Shown here: positions 43,250 through 53,738 of the stretch, piece after piece
How the letters are laid out: each line of letters begins with the position of its first letter
Numbering within the stretch: position 1 is the first letter of the stretch
From: Gracilaria domingensis
Taxonomy: Eukaryota; Rhodophyta; Florideophyceae; Gracilariales; Gracilariaceae
Length of the DNA: 64,000 bases
Assembly (NCBI GenBank): GCA_022539475.1
Contig: VCMS01000135.1
Span: 80,788 to 144,787, forward strand
Direction of reading: 5' to 3'
Notes under the pieces: generated by a model
What the model saw: the letters and a program-made list of their open reading frames with translations, nothing else
Databases searched by the model: none
What the model was told of the DNA's origin: nothing
Translations under genes and position numbers: made by a program

Positions 43250-45062
43250 ATGTACATATCCGAGATTCCGGTTCCTCGTAACAACGAGACACACGCGCAA
43301 GCTCACTCAACTTCTCTGCACTCAGAAGATTCAGTACTTGAAGTTTCTTCTGCGATCGACGATTCGATGAACCCTCACCAGGGCGACGAGCATCATTCTC
43401 AAGACGGGGTTCCGAACGTTTCGGGTCCCGCAACTCCTGCGACAGGGTATGTCGGCGGTTTCGCCTCCGCTCCTCTGCCTCAGAGTTAACATCACACGAC
43501 TACACCGAATCCGGTCGACGTTGTGGCGTGGAATTCCGCTCAGGCGGTGCCCTTGCTGGCGACTCCCGCTGGCTGGGTAGCCCGTGAATGGCTTCTGGTT
43601 CAAGATCTGGCTACCGAAGGAAGCTGGGCCTATTCCAGAGCACCCTGGTTTCACCCGACAACGGTTCGAAACAGTGCGTTGATGGATTTATACACCGAGA
43701 ACGGTATGCTGCCTGGCGGCCTACACCGAGATATTGGATTCCTGGGATTGTAGACACCGCGTGGTGGTCTTACCTCACGTGTTGTAACGGAAACGGCGCG
43801 GCCATGGATATGAAATGCTGGATGAAACGCGCGCGGGTATGGCGCGATTGGCATACTTTCGGAAGGACCGAGCCTCGTTTCCCAAGGGGATTCCCGAGTC
43901 ATACGGATTCGACCTTTCCCGGTTCCGAACTTACGGAGAGATCGAGTATGGCGCGAAACTCGCGGACTTCCACGCGGCGGAAAACTTCCCGGAGTCGATG
44001 CCGGTGGACATTCTCCTATTCAACAGGCCTCTCCTGCGAGCGGAGTTCCGATATCTACATCGCCCTTCGGGAGAGGGAAGCTTCTTCGACCGACTGCGAA
44101 ATGAACGCCAATGGCGATCCCGGTTCGGGTATCTGATTCCACATCAGAACATGGAGGTTGAACGTTTGCGTCCGGACGCACTAGCGGGTCGATTCGCTCC
44201 ACTCCCATCGTGGTGGGCTTACTATGAGGTACTACGCCGGTGTTTCCCGGAATTGCCTGCGTGCATCTCCTATGTGGGGTCACGCATGATTGGGAATCCG
44301 CACTCGGAGTACTGGATGCTCTTCATCGCCGAATGGGCCTCTCGCGTTGCCTCATTTATGCTATGGGAAGCATACGACCAGAATTGTGTTTTGTATTTGC
44401 CTCCGAGGTTACGGAATGTGATTAGATCACTGGACTTATACACCGCGCTCAGTTCGGACGAAAACATCAGCGAGGTAATCAGCCTTACCGATCTCATCGA
44501 TTCTATTGATTGTAGTACCGTTCCGGCGGAAAACGTCCCCAGGGGCACTCGTTCGCACTATGACCGTTCGCCAGGGCGAAGACATCCGGGTGCCGGTGAC
44601 TTCGTGTATTACGATCCCTGGGAGGGCGTGACCGTCCCGAAAGAGCGGGCTCTCGCCCTACGCGGCCTTCCTCGAATGGTTCCGAGCGATCACCCTATTG
44701 GGTTCATGTTTTCCGACAACTATTACTCCGTAGCAGAGGAGGAAGATCTAATGGTGGATGATACTGTGGAAGACCCGGCAACGGGAGGTCCGTCGGCGGC
44801 TTTCGCAGGAGTTCCGGTTGTCGGAGGGGCGGCTGCGCCAGTTGCTCCTATCGGTTGAGGCTTGGGCCCTTCGCAGGGGAATATCGACCCTCGCGTGATA
44901 GAGATGCGCAACCAACTCCTCGGACTTGGGGTGCCGGTTCCACCGGATATGTACGACCTGGGCCAGCTGTTGGCATTGGGCGCGCAGGCTTTCGCGAGTC
45001 AGCCTCCCCAAGCGGGGCCGTCCAACACTGGAGGTGCCGGTCCTTCGACAGGATGGCAGTGA
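43250..45062 (+). pseudogene. Unrecognised gag-like ORF after LTR copy C
   Basis: A coding region in pieces: 43250-43489 and 43523-43753 (one frame), about 43690-43830 (second frame), then 43815-44858 and, after an in-frame TGA, 44862-45062 (third frame). The largest piece is 347 residues, aromatic- and Arg-rich, globular, ending in an Ala/Pro/Gly/Val-rich tail. Its position, 80 bases after an LTR, suggests a retrotransposon gag, but I see no zinc knuckle and no pol follows on this strand. A captured gene is the alternative. Confidence 0.4.
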
Positions 45063-46505
45063 TCTCAACGATGGGTTCCCTCCATGATGGGCTGTGGTAG
45101 GCTCTGCGACTAACGCACTCCGCAATATCTAGCGGTACAACTTCTCCTTAGAATAAAATCGACTTCGATGTCACTTTCTTTGTAACCGGATTACGGTTCA
45201 ATGCTTTTGGCGCTCCATCGATCCAATACGATCCTCCATTATGCGTGTGGTTTCACGACATGTTCACACGGACCGTTAGACGGTAGTTTGCTTCTTTCCG
45301 ATAAATCGGCGTCCGTTAGACGGAATTCATCTTTCTTTTTTCGTCCCTTCAATACTTCCTTCCGTAGGAACAACCCAAACGTCTTGGTAATACCATCAAT
45401 AATTCTCCCACAAGTGGGCCCGTCGGTTCACCTCACGGCACAAAAGTACTTTCACACTACCTGGGCTGCGTCGAAGTTTGGAAGTAGCGGTAAGCGCTTG
45501 CGCCTGTAGTAGGCGAGGACCTTCGTCGAGGCAGATGTTCGATCGGCTCCAAAGTATCCTCCTGAGGTTAGTATCCGTACCAGCGGACTTGGTATTCAGT
45601 CTCTCCATCGGGGTTCACAACGTGAATCATGATGCGTCCGATAAAGAATTCCTGTGGGAACACTTCCCGTTCGCGGGCCTCCATGGCGTATGCGCCACTC
45701 CTGCTGACGCAGTTTCACCTGGAGGTTCTGTAGCTGCCTAAAATCACGCAGGTGAAGCTTTCCAATTGTTGGAGATGGGCTTACTTCCGCGGTTTTCCAC
45801 GCATTCAGCTACGGCGGCCGTAATGTAACTCGCGTCCTACGCGTCCTATCCTCGAGCTAGAGAGGTAGTTACAAAGCTCTCGAACAGACGAGTCCAACAG
45901 TATCACGTCATTTGGCGACAGTCGAGAGACCGACAAACGATAAAACGTCCGGTTGACGAATCTCCCGGCCTTCAAGAGGTAACGGTTTCGGTGAAGGAGA
46001 TGCGTACGGCACTCCCTTGGCAGGGCGGCCGTTTGTCCGGCCACGAGACTTGTGCCACGAGCTCTGATTGGCTCTACGCCACAGATTGGCGACCACGACA
46101 ATCGTGCGCGTGCCGTGCTCGGCCATCCGTTCGCGAAAAGTCGCCGAGCGTTCATTAGGGCTTTCGACGTTGTAACGTGCATCGCGTGGCACGCGCCTGG
46201 TGCTGTCAGGCACCGTGTCACGGAGATTTCAAGGATGCAGTGGCGATGGAATGCCAGGGCTCCTGGAGCCACTCCTCGCACAAAGTGGTGCACACTGTAG
46301 AGTGTCGGCTTCCACGAAATCGTTCAAAATCCCACAAGGGAATCCATAATGAGTGGTAATACTCAGGACAACTCGTTCACGAGGTTTCCCCTTTCAGGGT
46401 TGCAGCGCTATTCTCCCGCGTATGGCGGCTAGTCCGGATCAGCGGAAACTGTCTTCACAGTTAGACTGTGATTCTCAACGCGGTTGCACGACTTCGAGCG
46501 GTTAG
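45063..46505. other. Region between gag-like ORF and minus-strand Gypsy pol
   Basis: 1.4 kb with several short frames on both strands, none with recognisable domains. It should contain the 3' LTR of the minus-strand Gypsy element, but no TG...CA pair with target duplication was found. CG-rich blocks (46000-46250) produce open minus frames by composition. Confidence 0.3.
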
Positions 46506-46829
46506 CTATCCTATGATGTTTAGCTGCTTCTGCGGCGACGTTCCGCCCCCCTCGGGCACGTTCCGTGGTAACGTAGACCGATGCGGCGGAGTACTCACGG
46601 TTGGGGTGCGACAAGGCAACTGTACCACTAGATTCTCCCACGGAGCGACTGGGTTCTCAGTGTGGATCACATTTCCCGTGGTTGGGGAACCGGGCGACAC
46701 CGGAGCGTCAACGCCATTCGCAGCAGCTGCGGGATCCTCCACCTCCTTAGGTGGCGCCACGGGCTCCATCAGGAGATGCGATGGGGGCGTTACTCTTGTA
46801 AATACTCGTGCAGAATCGTTGGAATTCGT

Positions 46830-48083
46830 CTAAGTAGTAGGAAGTTCAGTCCTGTGGTCAGAAGTACCTACTATAGGTAGATCAATTAATCCTCGATCCG
46901 GGTGCGGAAGAATCGCCGGGCGCGACGGTAGTGTAGCGGCCATTGACGGTTCTGCCTCTTGTTGGGGATCCCCTGATTGGGCATTGGTTAAGGTGGGCCC
47001 GGTAGCGGCAGGTGGTGTCGGGGCGAGCACAACGCGGTCACGCGAGATTCGTTCATGACTTCCGTCAATTTCGTGTACGACAGTATCCGGAATGACGGAA
47101 ATGGCGCGATATGGTCCATCAGCGATGGGGGAGAGCTAATGTCTCTTTTCCTTGTCAGGGTTGTAATACTCCTTCCGAAGGAACACAAAGCTGTTGGGCT
47201 CTGCCACCACTGGTGTAGCGCGAAGTCGGCGATCGAAATTGCGCTTGTACGTAAGCTGTGCCTTATCCATGGACTCCCGGGTTACCGGTACCATCTTGGT
47301 TAACCAATTTTTCCAGGTGTCTTTGTACATCCGTGGTGACGGGAAAGACGCTAGCGTCGCTTGTGATTCGATTGCTACCGATGGCGGTATCCTCGAAAGA
47401 ACGAGTTCAAACGGCGAAAGCGTCGTTACCCGATGCACCTGGGTGTTCTACGCATACGTAATAGCATCGGTATACAAGTACCAATCCTTTGGGTGATCCG
47501 CAACATACGATCGTAATGCATTAAGCATTGTAAGATTAAATCGTTCTACCTGCCCATTACACTGGAGATGATAGGTTGTTGTAAACAAATTCTTGACATC
47601 CAAGATACGGCATACGTTCATAAAAAACTTTGACGCAAACTGCCATCCAATGTCTGGAAGCAGATTAACGGGTGGCCCGTAAGTGATGACCCAATGCGTC
47701 ACAAATGCTTGTGCAACTGCTGCTGCAGTGATCCGCTTCAACGGAACCCTTCGCATTAACTTCAAAAACCTGTCCGTGATAACCAGGAGATACCTGTGAC
47801 CGCGTGCGGTTAAAAATAATTCGCCGAGAATGTCGATAGCGACGAACTCCAAAGGAGACCGGGCTGGGAATAGCGTCATCGACTTCGAATTTCGTCGGAG
47901 TTTGACGTTGTTCTTGGCGCATTCCGTGCATGAACGGCGTACTGCGTAGCAGTCAAATGCCATAGCTGGCCAATAAAAGTCTCTTCGGAGAGTTAGAGAC
48001 AACTTCCTGCCACCAGGGTGTCCCCCAATCTTTGCATAGTGGGATATATGGAGAATCCTCCATTGTGGAGAGTGTGGAACCAC
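46830..48083 (-). pseudogene. Gypsy integrase (minus element)
   Basis: HHCC zinc domain (HYAKIGGHPGG ... CTECAKN), then the DDE core with Asp in VAIDILGEL, second Asp in NLLPDIGWQF and Glu in NGQVERFN. The frame breaks near 47440; 47136-47438 continues with the helix after the core, and after a TGA the GPYRAI module and a chromo-like tail follow to 46830. Integrase inserts the cDNA into host DNA. The tail beyond 46830 (to about 46506) is Pro/Ala/Thr-rich. Confidence 0.85.
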
Positions 48084-48095
48084 AATTTGAGGGCG

Positions 48096-50244
48096 TTACC
48101 CATCAATCCTAACAAGGAATCCCTGATCGTTGGTTAGAAAGGGTATCTTGAATCCCCCGTTGAGTCGGGTCCTTATCTGAGTACAGAAAAGATCCGCGTG
48201 TTGTTCACGTATTACCTCTTCAGCGGTAATGGGTTTAAATGAGCCAGGCGGTGGCTCGACCGTTTCTGCGGAGAGAATATCGTCACAGACGTCATCCGTA
48301 ATTTCGGAGTCTTCCTCCCAGTTTTCCACCAAGAAGCATGGTATGTCGTCGTCGTCGACAGGTTTTGCTTCACCAGACGTTCCTAAACGGGAAAACGCAT
48401 CAGCCTGCATACTCAGGATGCCCCGTTTGTACCGGACATCAAAATCAAATTCCGGTAGACGGAGACGCCAACGCATAAGGCGGCCGGCCCGAAGGCTCAG
48501 AAATCTCCATAAGCCAGCGGAGAGCCGAATGGTTGGTATGTACCTGAAAATTGGTTCCCATGAGATAGGGTCTTAAAGTAGACAGCGCCCAACCGACGGC
48601 GAGACATTCTTTCTCAGAGACTGAGTAATTACGCTCATGCACGTTCAATGAACGAGACCAGTATTCAACTGGACGTCGCTCGCCTTCCTTCGAGACTTGA
48701 AAAAATGCACACCCCACTTTGTGGTCACTGGAATCAGTATCAACTTCATATGAAAGCCCTGGAGTGGGCAACGCCAAAATCGGAGGAGACGTAACAGCGT
48801 CGATTAACGACGAAAAGGCGGATGCTTCCGCATCGCCGAATGGTTCCAGTTTAACTGGCTGTTCTTTACTGAGGAGAGAGTTGAGAGGAGCTGCAGTATC
48901 AGCGAAATTCGGGACGAACCGACGGTAGACATTACACAAACCGAGAAATGATCGGAGTTCCGTTTGAGGTGTCGGATTTTTCGCTTCCTTCAACGACTTC
49001 ACCTTTACCTCGTCGACCGGGAGTTTCCCTGGGCCGATAATGTGGCCCAGGTATTTCACCGAGTCGGTAAAGAATTCGCATTTCTTGAGCTTCAAGGTAG
49101 CACCTGCGTCACGCGGAACCTCCATCACTTCCCTCACATAGGACATATGTTCATCCATACTGTTGGAAAATACGACAATGTCCTCCAAGTACACAAAACA
49201 AGTCTTCCACTTGAATCTGTCCAACAGAATGTCAATCTCGGGCTGAAACGTAGCGGGAGAATTCGTTAGCCCGAAGGGCATCCGTTTGAAACGGTAGAGT
49301 CCATGATGGCATACAAACGCGGTCTTATCGCGATCTTCCTCTCGAATTGGAACCTGCCAGTAACCCCAATTGGCGTCAAGGGCGGTAAATACTCCGGCGC
49401 TTCCCAGTGAGTCGATGTATTCATCCATTCGTGGAATCGGATACACGTCTTTGACGGTAACGGTGTTGAGTCGCCCGTAATCGATGCAAAAACGCCAAGA
49501 TCCATCTGACTTTGGAAAAATTGCAACGGGCGATGCCCGTGATGACTGAGCTGGCTCAATTACGTCGGCACGTAGCATCTTCTCGACTTGAGACTTTTCT
49601 TCTTCCCGCGCTTTCGAGCCTGCGTGATACGGGTGTTGCGCCATAGGGCGAGTACCTGGGAGCAGATCAATACGGTGCTCCGTAATTCCAATTGTTCCAA
49701 GGGAACCGTCCGACATGGGAGTAAATTCTCTGAGCATGTCTCGCAACTTCTCGCGATGAGACGCTAGGACATGGTCTAGATTCAACTTCTCTAATTCCTC
49801 AACAGGACTCTTCTGTTCTGTGCCAGGAGGCAGCGCTGATTTAACCGGATTGAACCGTCGTCCGTGACCAGTACTAACTAAATTCACCTCTTCAGTAGCA
49901 ACTGCTTCCGGCACGGCGGAGTTTCTATTTCTGGAGGTATCCGACAAAACAGGGTTTCCAGGACGCACCTCCCCCTCCTTGGCTTCGGGCACACCGAGAA
50001 CCTCGGACGTTGAGATTCTCGTCTGTAAGAGCGCCTTCGGATGCGGCAGGACCGAACCCAGTACCTTGTGTTTGACTAGCCACTGAGTGATTTTGCCAAA
50101 GTTGGCAACCAGTACCTGGAAAGGTTGATCGGGCTCGATAGAAACAACACCATTAGCTAAAGCGAGCTGTTGCTGATCGTATAACGATGAGGACAGTTGA
50201 ACTAGTCGAATTCCATGTTGTTTGGAGACGCACTGCACCCACAC
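48096..50244 (-). pseudogene. Gypsy reverse transcriptase-RNase H with altered active sites
   Basis: Open frame 48445-50244 (599 residues), extended by 48096-48476. RT blocks are clear: EHRIDLLPGTRPM, WRFCIDYGRLNTVT, YPIPRMDEY, FTALDANWGYWQVP, FGLTNSPATFQ. The active site reads FVYLEDIVVFS, so the first Asp of the YxDD box is Glu. In RNase H the TDSSDHKVG and SEKECLAVGW blocks are present, but the His-Thr-Asp-His box reads HTNHSALRWL. Both changes would be expected to abolish or cripple activity. A frame change near 48470 leads into the connection domain (MQADAFSRL). Confidence 0.9.
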
Positions 50245-50250
50245 CTGGGA

Positions 50251-50849
50251 TTACGGCAAGATTGAAACCGATTTCGATATGCGAAGCTTTGTTGATTTCG
50301 GATCCACGTTTGGAACCTCCTGAGCCACAGATAATTGAACGCGATTCCGGATTGCGCGCCTCAACGGCTTCCGAACAATCAGAATGGTTGTACCGTCTTC
50401 CATTTCCATTTTTTTCGCCCTTGGGCGTATCGCTGTGACAAAGCGGTCGCAAAAATCAGAACCGAGTATAACCGGTGCAGCGAGTGAATCGCAGACACCA
50501 AATTCAAGTTTCACCACATAGGTGTCCAGTTTCACTGTGAGAGTTAAGTAACCAACCGTGCGCAACGGGTTGTTGTTCGCGTCTGCGATATGCAAGCCTG
50601 GACAATAGCGAACGAATTCCCGAAGTGCGGGGGCACTAACGAAGACGGAATGAGATTGGGCGCAGCGCCCGTGTCCAATACAGAGAGTTGACGAACCATA
50701 AACTGGTGTGATAAGCCGAGGTCGGCGTAAACCTTATAATTCCTCTTGGCCATCACAAGGACTCTATCCGGGCTACGGAAATTTCGGAACCGTACCCACG
50801 GACGACGGAGAATCGTTAAAAGCTCTGAGTTCACCTCAAATTGAGCCAT
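50251..50849 (-). pseudogene. Gypsy aspartic protease (minus element)
   Basis: VLDTGAAPNLIPS carries the Asp-Thr-Gly active site (frame 50544-50849). A second frame (50251-50595) continues with TLTVKLDTYVVKLEFGV and PVILGSDFCDRF, the usual end of the retropepsin fold (ILG-x-D). One frame change divides the two halves. Confidence 0.75.
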
Positions 50850-51131
50850 CTTCCTCGTAAGGATCTTCCTCTCAAGGAAAGTGACCTGGGAGCGAAGCGG
50901 AGGCGCCTCGGGCGTCTCCGACTTCGGCTCAGGAGACGCCTCTCCCGCAGGGGGAACTCCAAAGTTTAGGTTTTCTGGGCAGGGTTGGCCGGCGACGGCA
51001 AACTCTGCTCAGAGTGGGAAGCAGAATTCCCGGGTTCGGGGTTAGTCACAGTTACCTGTTCAGCCTGGTTCCGAGGTTGCTCAGTTCGAACGTTCTGTTC
51101 TGTAACAGGATTGCCAAACTTGGCCCTTTTG

Positions 51132-51512
51132 CTATTCATAGTTCTTACTCGGAACACGAGCATGGTCAGCTTGTGACAAGGACTCATACCACCCGATAAT
51201 TATCGGTAACTCCCGAGCGGGCAACATGCACACAGGTGCAATATGACCGCGTCGGTAACAAATATGACAGATGGTCGTCAGCGACTTACCGAAAGATCGA
51301 TTACCATCTGGCCGTCGTTGCGGTTGCGCACTCACCCATCCTGGGCGTGAGAAACGGCTGCCGTTGGTCGCGTAAGCGAGTGGAGTGGCCTGTACCCCTG
51401 TTCCTCCTATATAGAGTGCGGGGTCACCTTCCGAGGTCAGAGTCGACGACGACGGAATGTCAGAAGACCCGTACGAATCCGGAGCACTTCCAGCGAAGTG
51501 GACGTTATCCAC
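51132..51512 (-). pseudogene. Gypsy gag C-terminal part with zinc knuckle
   Basis: 126 residues, Ser/Arg/Gly-rich, with CHICYRRGHIAPVC near residue 85, a CX2CX4HX4C knuckle that binds nucleic acid in gag proteins. No gag core is found upstream; the DNA beyond 51512 is non-coding, so the element is truncated or rearranged at its 5' end. Confidence 0.65.
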
Positions 51513-51990
51513 GTCTGTGTTTCCGAGATGCTAGTTTACAGTCCAAAAATCGCAGAAAAAAAATGCTAGTATTTCATATGTTAAATTGCGATTAGTGGAA
51601 GTTTGAAGTGGAAGAAAAACTAGAGTAAACTCCAGATTCTGCAGTATGGTTTGAATGGAATACTAGGCTTGACTTTCAAACTACGAGCTATTTCTAAGAA
51701 ATATGAAAGTTGCTAGAATCTTAGAACTAACTTCCATTTCTGCTAGTTCACTAGTACTACCGGTCCATCGGTCCAAAAAAGCCATCGGTCCGAAAGCACG
51801 GTGGAAGTTCCATCCTAGCAGAAATGAATGTTATTGATGCAGTATTGCAGGTTCATGCAAGGTATAGCACCACATGAAAACAGGTCCAAACCGGTCATCG
51901 TACACATCTCCACCCTACTTCCCACCCCCGAAAATCCATTCTGACATCACTAAAGAAGCCCTGTATCATTTGGAAGACAATTACGCATCG
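51513..51990. other. Spacer with short repeated words
   Basis: AT-rich, no frame of note. The phrase CATCGGTCC occurs twice within 30 bases near 51763-51791, a small direct repeat. It presumably holds the boundary between the minus Gypsy element and the KDZ-type region. Confidence 0.3.
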
Positions 51991-53345
51991 AAACTCACCG
52001 AATAGATACCCTGAAAATGCTCTCGTTGCCCTCAATGTAGACATCCCCTTGGTTAGTTTTCTGTTGCCTAGTCTCTTCGTCCTTCCCAACATGGAAATAA
52101 ACACACTTACCTAAACATTCTTCGCCATCTTCATCTCCCCAACTCCCTCGAAAACATCTCAACTGCACAATTTCCAGCACCGCCACCGATCCATTGCCAT
52201 CCAACGCACCTGCACATGCACAAACACAAGCTAGTCAAATACTCCGTTAGATACTTTTCCATCTTCGACACTTTCCCAAATGCACACTTATCTACTTATC
52301 ATGTGTCCCTACCTCACCAATAGCCTCGAAAACACGAATCAAACTGTCCCGAAAATCCTGCACATACACATAAAACAGTAACCAGTTAGCATTCTTATCA
52401 GAACTCGAACAAAAAACATCTCGTACTTACCCCGACGCGTACCTTGCCATCCACACCGAACTCTGACGAACAAGAATTTGGAGTAATGGCAAAGAATGAT
52501 TACCTGGAAGGCCTCCGTTGAGGTAATCATTCTTTCCATGACCCCAAACTCTTGTTCGTCAGAGTTCAGGGTCATTAGCATGATTCCTCTAGAAACCCAA
52601 CCACCCAGCCACATCGTAACCATTCTCCCTTATCCACTTCACCTCAAAAAACACGTTACACATAGGAAACGAAGTAAACCACCGCCTTCCGCCCCATCCC
52701 CATTCCACTTCCAATTAAAGATCACCCACGCTATAACTCCATGAACCTATCGCGCTCATTCTCGCAAACAGCCCCCGCCGCGCAGTCATATATCCCGTTA
52801 GCTAACTCTTCGCTCTTCGAAACATTCTCAAATGAACACTCATCTACTTACCATGTGTCCCCTACCTCACCAATACCCTCGACATCACGCATCAAACTGT
52901 CCCAAAAGCCCTACGCATACGCATACAACATTATCCAGTTAGCATTCACATCAAAAGTCGAACAAAAAGCTTCTCAAACTTACCCATAGGCCCCCGCCCA
53001 AGACATTCACGCTAACCTGCTTCCAAATCTTCTCCGTGCGTCTCGCAAAATCACGTAACGTTCCGCAGTTAGACTTCGCAAACACCATCAGCATCAAAAG
53101 GTCTCACTTACGTTGAACCCATTCAGTACGCATCCCAAACATAAAAAACCTGAACTACTCCGGTTCCAATCCAAAGATTCCGCACGCTGCAGCTTCATGT
53201 ACCTGTCGCGCTCATTCTCGCACACAGCCGCCGCCGCGCAAAAACACTGGTCAGAGTCGCGCATATTCGCCATATCAAACATTTACGCCTCGACTTACCT
53301 GTTTCGCACGTTTCACATCCCAGGACAGGACTCTGAGAGGCAACG
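51990..53345 (-). other. Cluster of repeated mini-exons with GTAAGT donors
   Basis: On the minus strand, GTAAGT-like donors recur at short intervals (near 52110, 52425, 52848, 52976, 53108 and 53295). Segments are duplicated: the block at about 52270-52440 recurs at about 52810-52990 and partly at 53060-53115. Each of the two full blocks contains a 45-base candidate exon between an AG and a GTAGGG donor; they read AFWDSLMRDVEGIGE and DFRDSLIRVFEAIGE, clearly related. A second exon type (VCENERDRYMKLQRAE and VCENERDRFMEL) is also duplicated near 53210 and 52755. I read this as a multi-exon gene, or relic, grown by tandem duplication. The protein is unknown. Confidence 0.4.
52458..52567. repeat. 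Near-perfect 47-bp-arm hairpin
   Basis: The left arm 52458-52505 (starting GAACTCTGACGAACAAGA) and the right arm 52521-52567 are inverse copies with about four differences, separated by a 15-base loop. Transcribed, it would fold into a miRNA-precursor-like stem. It lies inside the mini-exon cluster, and on the minus strand one arm ends in a CAG|GTAATC donor-like site. Confidence 0.75.
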
Positions 53346-53352
53346 CCACTGA

Positions 53353-53738
53353 AGCTCACAGAAGAAGAACTTCAATCGCAGCCACACTGTACGTCAATCA
53401 TCGCCGGCCGCGTAATGCGCCATCCGCGAAAATTTTTGAAAGTTGTGTTCAGAAAAGTTCGAAATCCTCCCCACACTGAAACATGCAGGAAAGGTACGTA
53501 AACGATCACGTGCACGGTGGAGTTGGTGGCGTATAAACACACTTTATACTCTCCCCTGCAGGGTGCTCCAAGATTCTGCGCCGCACCATCACCACCGACC
53601 TCTCTCTGCAAGCAACTTCCCTCACTACTTTCATACCCTCTCACCCAGCCATGCACAACTGTTGTTTCCCCCGCTGCTCATTCCATACATAGTCCCTCGC
53701 CTTTCTCGCCCAGCATCAGAAGCGATGCAGACACAGGA
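53353..53738. promoter_or_regulatory. Divergent spacer before KDZ-like transposase
   Basis: Lies between the minus-strand exon cluster and the + transposase and probably holds both promoters. C/T-rich toward the transposase start. No other feature. Confidence 0.35.

Larger units (their letters stand above)
46506..51512 (-). mobile_element. Gypsy-class retrotransposon (-), long pol
   Basis: In minus-strand order: gag zinc knuckle (51132-51512), protease (50251-50849), RT plus RNase H (48096-50244), integrase (46830-48083) and a Pro/Ala-rich tail to about 46506. Frame changes separate several modules, but RT-RNase H is a single open frame of 599 residues. The gag N-terminal part is missing. 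It is younger than the + relic at 37.8-42.2 kb, but active-site substitutions show it is dead. Confidence 0.85.

Noticed and set aside
45805-46293. Minus-strand frame of 162 codons
   Set aside because: GC-rich stretch open in several frames at once; no motif.
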